From an uncultured Candidatus Melainabacteria bacterium (GTDB lineage: Bacteria > Cyanobacteriota > Vampirovibrionia > Gastranaerophilales > Gastranaerophilaceae): a stretch of 64,000 nucleotides of DNA. The stretch covers positions 1-64,000 of the forward strand of contig CAKURL010000006.1 in the NCBI GenBank assembly GCA_934675685.1, in the 5' to 3' direction. The notes below the pieces were generated by a model that had not been told where the DNA came from, did not search any database, and saw only the letters and a list, made by a program, of their open reading frames with translations. A program made the translations under genes and the position numbers. Position 1 is the stretch's first letter. Each line of letters starts with the position of its first letter. Below are positions 60,976 to 64,000 of the stretch, in pieces.

Positions 60976-63414
60976 TTGAATTTTGATGAAATATATGAAA
61001 AAATAAAAAAAGCCATCACGCTAGAGATAAAATACCAATACATCAATTTTGACGGAAGAAAAACAAACTTTTCTTCTTTTATGGTGGGGATTTTAAAAGA
61101 AACTTTAAGAAAAATAAATAAAATCGAAAAACAAAACGTCTATTCTTTGATTGAACTTTTTGAGCAATATAAAAATGACGACGTAAATATGAGAAAATAT
61201 ACGATAAATAAAACTCTTGAGTTCTTCGCAAGGGTGAAAGAAATCGTCAAAGCAAAAGAAAAAGAAACTTTAAAAATTAAAGAAAAAAAAGATTTTAAAG
61301 ACGAAATTGATGAAATCGACGTCGCTTATGTTAAAGGCGTGGGGCCGAAGCTCGCTAAATTATTCAACAAAATGAATATTTTTAAAGTCAAAGATTTAAT
61401 TGAATATTATCCTAAAAAATATGTCGATTATGTTTTGGCAAAAAAAATAAAAGATTTGCGCCTTGGGGAACAAGTGACTTTGTATGGAATGATTTCAGGC
61501 GTGAAACACTATACAAGCCCAAAAAAGCTCACGATTTTAACAGTCTATATCAAAGATTCAACTGGCACTTTGCCTATTAATTTCTTTCTTAAAACAAATA
61601 ACAGAAAGCTCATCGAGCACTATAAATCTCAATATCCGATAAATTCAAATGCCATGGTCTTAGGAAAAGTGAAATTTGATGAATATAATTCAACAACAAC
61701 CCTAGACAAAGCTCAAATCCAAGTCATAGGCTCTATGGATATTTCTCAAAACAAAGAAAATAGAATTGTTCCTATTTATTCTCTTTGCGAAAATTTAAAC
61801 CCAAAAACTTTAACAAATGCAATCCATAATGCCCTAGAAAAATTTCAAGATAAAATCTATGACCCGCTTCCAGCCGATATAAAAAATGAGCTTCATCTGC
61901 TTGACAAAAAGACTGCAATAATAGATATTCATAACCCAAAAACAAATGAAGAAATTGAATGCGCAAGAAGGCGCCTTGCTTTTGACGAATTGTTTTCGAT
62001 GCAATTAAATCTTGCGCTCATAAGAAAAGAAAACAATAAAAATAGTTCAATTAAGCTCGAAATCAAAGAAAACGGGCTTGTGGACAGGTTCATCAAAAAT
62101 CTTCCTTTTGAGCTCACAAAAGGCCAAAAAAAGGCGATTGATGAAATCATAAGAGATTTAAATTCAAAAGACCCAATGCAGAGGCTTTTGCAAGGAGACG
62201 TTGGCTCAGGAAAAACCGTGGTCGCTTGCGTGGCGCTTTTGTGTGCAATCGAAAATGGCTTCCAAGGGGCGATTATGGCGCCTACTGAAATTCTTGCTAT
62301 TCAGCATTTTAGAAATTTTTCTTCTTGGCTCACTCCCTTGGGTCTCAGCGTTGGGCTTTTTTGCGGAAAAGATGGGGCAAAAGTGCGCCGCGAAATGAGG
62401 CAAAATTTGAAAAATGGGCAAATCCATGTTGCTGTGGGTACGCATGCGCTAATTCAAGAAGGAGTGGAATTTCATAAACTTGGCGTGATTGTGATAGACG
62501 AGCAGCATAGGTTTGGGGTGAAACAAAGAAATGCGCTTTTAGAAAAAGGTTTAAAATCTTCTTTAGAAAACGTAGAAGAAAACCACAAGAGCCTTTATCC
62601 TCAAATGCTAAATATGACGGCAACTCCAATCCCAAGGACGCTTGCTTTGACTTTACATGGCGATTTAGATATCTCGACCATTGACGAGCTCCCAAAAGGA
62701 AGAAAGCCTATAATCACAACTTTAGGCGGTTTGCAAGAAAGAAAAAGAATCTATGAACTAATCAAAAAGGAAATTTTCTTTAAACACCAAGCCTATATCG
62801 TCTATCCTTTGATAGAAGAATCGGAAACTTTAAGTGCAAAAGCAGCTACAATCGAAGCAAAGAAGCTCCAAGAGGGCGAATTTTCTCAATATAAAATAGG
62901 TTTACTACACGGAAAAATGTCTCCAGAAGAAAAAGACGAAGTCATGAACGACTTTAAAAATCAAAAGTTTGATATTTTGGTCTCTACGACAGTCGTAGAA
63001 GTGGGGGTTGATAACCCAAACGCAACCGTGATTGTGATAGAAAATGCGGAGCGCTTTGGTTTATCCCAGCTCCACCAATTAAGAGGGCGCGTAGGAAGGT
63101 CTGATTTGCAGTCATATTGCGCATTAATCACGACAAGCACAAACCCCGATGTTAAAAAGAAGCTTGGAATAATGACTCAATCGAATAATGGATTTGTGAT
63201 TTCTCAAAAAGACCTTGAACTAAGGGGCCCTGGGGAATTTTTAGGAACCAAGCAATCTGGGCTTCCTGATTTTAAAATAGCAGATATTGTAAACGACACA
63301 AAGCTTTTAGAAGAAGCAAGAACACAAGCTTTAAAATTTATGGAGGAAAAAAATATCGAGGATTACCCTCTGCTTTTGTCTGAAATTAAAAAACACAATT
63401 TCTTTAAAGCTTAG
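60976..63414 (+). CDS. recG: ATP-dependent DNA helicase RecG (TTG start)
   Basis: An 812-residue branch-migrating helicase for recombination and stalled-fork repair. An N-terminal extension (~1-110) precedes the wedge/OB domain (~115-260: VKGVGPKLAKLFNKM, VTLYGMISGVKHYT). The RecA-like motor follows with Walker A GDVGSGKTV (~409), DEQH (~508), MTATPIPRTLALTL, and motif VI LHQLRGRVGRS. The start is TTG with AAGGG upstream. It overlaps the convergent XRE gene by four bases. RecG and Mfd share this motor type, and both occur in the window. Confidence 0.96.
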   Translation: MNFDEIYEKIKKAITLEIKYQYINFDGRKTNFSSFMVGILKETLRKINKIEKQNVYSLIELFEQYKNDDVNMRKYTINKTLEFFARVKEIVKAKEKETLKIKEKKDFKDEIDEIDVAYVKGVGPKLAKLFNKMNIFKVKDLIEYYPKKYVDYVLAKKIKDLRLGEQVTLYGMISGVKHYTSPKKLTILTVYIKDSTGTLPINFFLKTNNRKLIEHYKSQYPINSNAMVLGKVKFDEYNSTTTLDKAQIQVIGSMDISQNKENRIVPIYSLCENLNPKTLTNAIHNALEKFQDKIYDPLPADIKNELHLLDKKTAIIDIHNPKTNEEIECARRRLAFDELFSMQLNLALIRKENNKNSSIKLEIKENGLVDRFIKNLPFELTKGQKKAIDEIIRDLNSKDPMQRLLQGDVGSGKTVVACVALLCAIENGFQGAIMAPTEILAIQHFRNFSSWLTPLGLSVGLFCGKDGAKVRREMRQNLKNGQIHVAVGTHALIQEGVEFHKLGVIVIDEQHRFGVKQRNALLEKGLKSSLENVEENHKSLYPQMLNMTATPIPRTLALTLHGDLDISTIDELPKGRKPIITTLGGLQERKRIYELIKKEIFFKHQAYIVYPLIEESETLSAKAATIEAKKLQEGEFSQYKIGLLHGKMSPEEKDEVMNDFKNQKFDILVSTTVVEVGVDNPNATVIVIENAERFGLSQLHQLRGRVGRSDLQSYCALITTSTNPDVKKKLGIMTQSNNGFVISQKDLELRGPGEFLGTKQSGLPDFKIADIVNDTKLLEEARTQALKFMEEKNIEDYPLLLSEIKKHNFFKA

Positions 63415-63728
63415 TTGCTGATTCCTAAAACGAGCTTGAAAATAAGACTCAATTCCTTGTCTGTCGCGTTGTTTATGATTTCGTGCAATTTTTCTAACAT
63501 AAATTGCCTGTCTTTTAAATGTTCAATTCTAAAAAATTCTATATATTCTACTTCAAGAGCACTCGCCAATTTTTCTATTAAATCTGCCTTAGGAAAGCTT
63601 CTTCCTGTCTCGATGTGGCTGATGTGTTTTGGGTCTATGGCGCATTTTTCTGCGAGCTCATATTGAGTTATCCCTTTTTTCAGCCTTAATTCTTTTATCC
63701 TTGTTCCAAAATCTTTTTTAATATTCAT
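63411..63728 (-). CDS. XRE-family transcriptional regulator
   Basis: A 105-residue protein with an N-terminal Cro/CI-type HTH (~8-62: RIKELRLKKGITQYELAEKC, DPKHISHIETGRSFPKADLIEKLA) and a short C-terminal helical tail (LEKLHEIINNATDKELSLI) that may dimerise. AAGGAGGGA is a strong ribosome site. It is divergent from the prepilin-like gene at 63882, which it could regulate (inference). Confidence 0.92.
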   Translation of the reverse strand: MNIKKDFGTRIKELRLKKGITQYELAEKCAIDPKHISHIETGRSFPKADLIEKLASALEVEYIEFFRIEHLKDRQFMLEKLHEIINNATDKELSLIFKLVLGISN

Positions 63729-63881
63729 TTTCCCTCCTTAATTGAGGATAAATGGATTTATGAGATATATAAACCGTATTAAAGATATATTTCATTGATA
63801 AATTATGTTTTTAATATTGATATTCTGTATTTAATATGGTAAATTTAAAGAAAAATATGTTGTAGATAAAGAATTGGAACT

Positions 63882-64000
63882 ATGAAACAAAATTTTAAAA
63901 AGCATTTTGGCTTAAAACGATTTGCGTTTTCCCTTGTAGAATTAATGATATCTTTGATTGTAATTTCTTTGATTGCTGCCGCATTTGCCCCAGTAGTTAC
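63882..64000 (+). CDS. Prepilin-like protein E, cut off by the window edge
   Basis: Only the first 39 codons are visible: a polar lead (MKQNFKKHFGLKRFAF) followed by SLVELMISLIVISLIAAAF, a type IV pilin N-terminal helix with Glu at +5. This is a fifth prepilin gene, away from the 41-44 kb cluster. The rest lies outside the window. Confidence 0.8.
   Translation, partial: MKQNFKKHFGLKRFAFSLVELMISLIVISLIAAAFAPVV

Overview
The window reads as one stretch of a low-GC, gene-dense chromosome from a Gram-negative-type, diderm bacterium. The best fit is a gut-type member of the Candidatus Gastranaerophilales (Vampirovibrionia/Melainabacteria, non-photosynthetic relatives of Cyanobacteria). This is an inference from gene content, not from a marker tree. 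Supporting features are two secreted SLH-domain proteins without classical S-layer partners, a single-domain RfaE2 (ADP-heptose/LPS), a fliW-csrA pair plus fliN, several type IV prepilin-like proteins, many TPR proteins, and several lineage-specific proteins that share a short SFKG-like motif. Nothing looks phage-like or plasmid-like, and no IS element, CRISPR array or rRNA operon was seen.

Layout. 1-3.5 kb: lysA (partial), a B12-type radical SAM protein, a small unknown and rpsT. 3.7-8.5 kb: an SFKG-type protein, a small XRE regulator, a secreted TPR protein followed by fliW-csrA and another TPR protein, then SLH protein 1. 8.5-14.3 kb: a tail-anchored-like small protein, an HD phosphohydrolase, an SNF2-family helicase, a duplicated membrane protein and tRNA-Lys. 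14.5-26.5 kb: a Cys-rich exported protein, pgeF, pdxJ, a 1217-aa zinc-ribbon/cyclase-like/AAA/TPR protein, a PlsC-type acyltransferase, mfd, a PpiC-type foldase and rfaE2. 26.5-33.1 kb: ald-proB-proA, tRNA-Gly, and a 921-aa putative lipoprotein carrying long TSAP repeats. 33.2-38.8 kb (minus strand): a one-carbon/amino-acid operon of ATPase-folD-alr-gcvT-gcvH-gcvPA. 39-48.1 kb: a CHASE2-GGDEF cyclase, a palindromic dispersed-repeat-like element, four prepilin-like genes, two TPR proteins and a second GGDEF protein. 48.1-56.4 kb: a cell-wall amidase, small unknowns, an LmeA-like protein, bioY, rimI, speD, a serine beta-lactamase-like protein and SLH protein 2. 56.4-64 kb: fliN with a ThiF-like enzyme, wecB, apt, cysK, a membrane class III cyclase, recG, an XRE regulator and the start of another prepilin.

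How the genes work together. Three nucleotide-signalling activities (two diguanylate cyclases and one class III nucleotide cyclase, plus a degenerate cyclase-like domain and an HD hydrolase) sit among surface genes (pilins, SLH proteins, the repeat lipoprotein, flagellar regulators and motor switch). This fits a host- or surface-associated lifestyle with tuned motility and adhesion. The rest is housekeeping: proline, alanine, glycine, cysteine, PLP and folate metabolism, and DNA repair/recombination.

The most interesting signals are: (1) eight genes with no Shine-Dalgarno whose -10 hexamer lies exactly six bases before the ATG, so transcription should begin on the start codon (leaderless mRNAs); (2) a short SFKG-like motif shared near the N-termini of otherwise unrelated proteins; (3) the TSAP-repeat lipoprotein, whose lipobox is buried about 62 residues in; (4) the 1217-aa zinc-ribbon/cyclase-like/STAND-type protein; (5) a conserved C-terminal CG...DxNG...PN..G.D signature in the pilin cluster; (6) a membrane protein built from two diverged copies of one unit.
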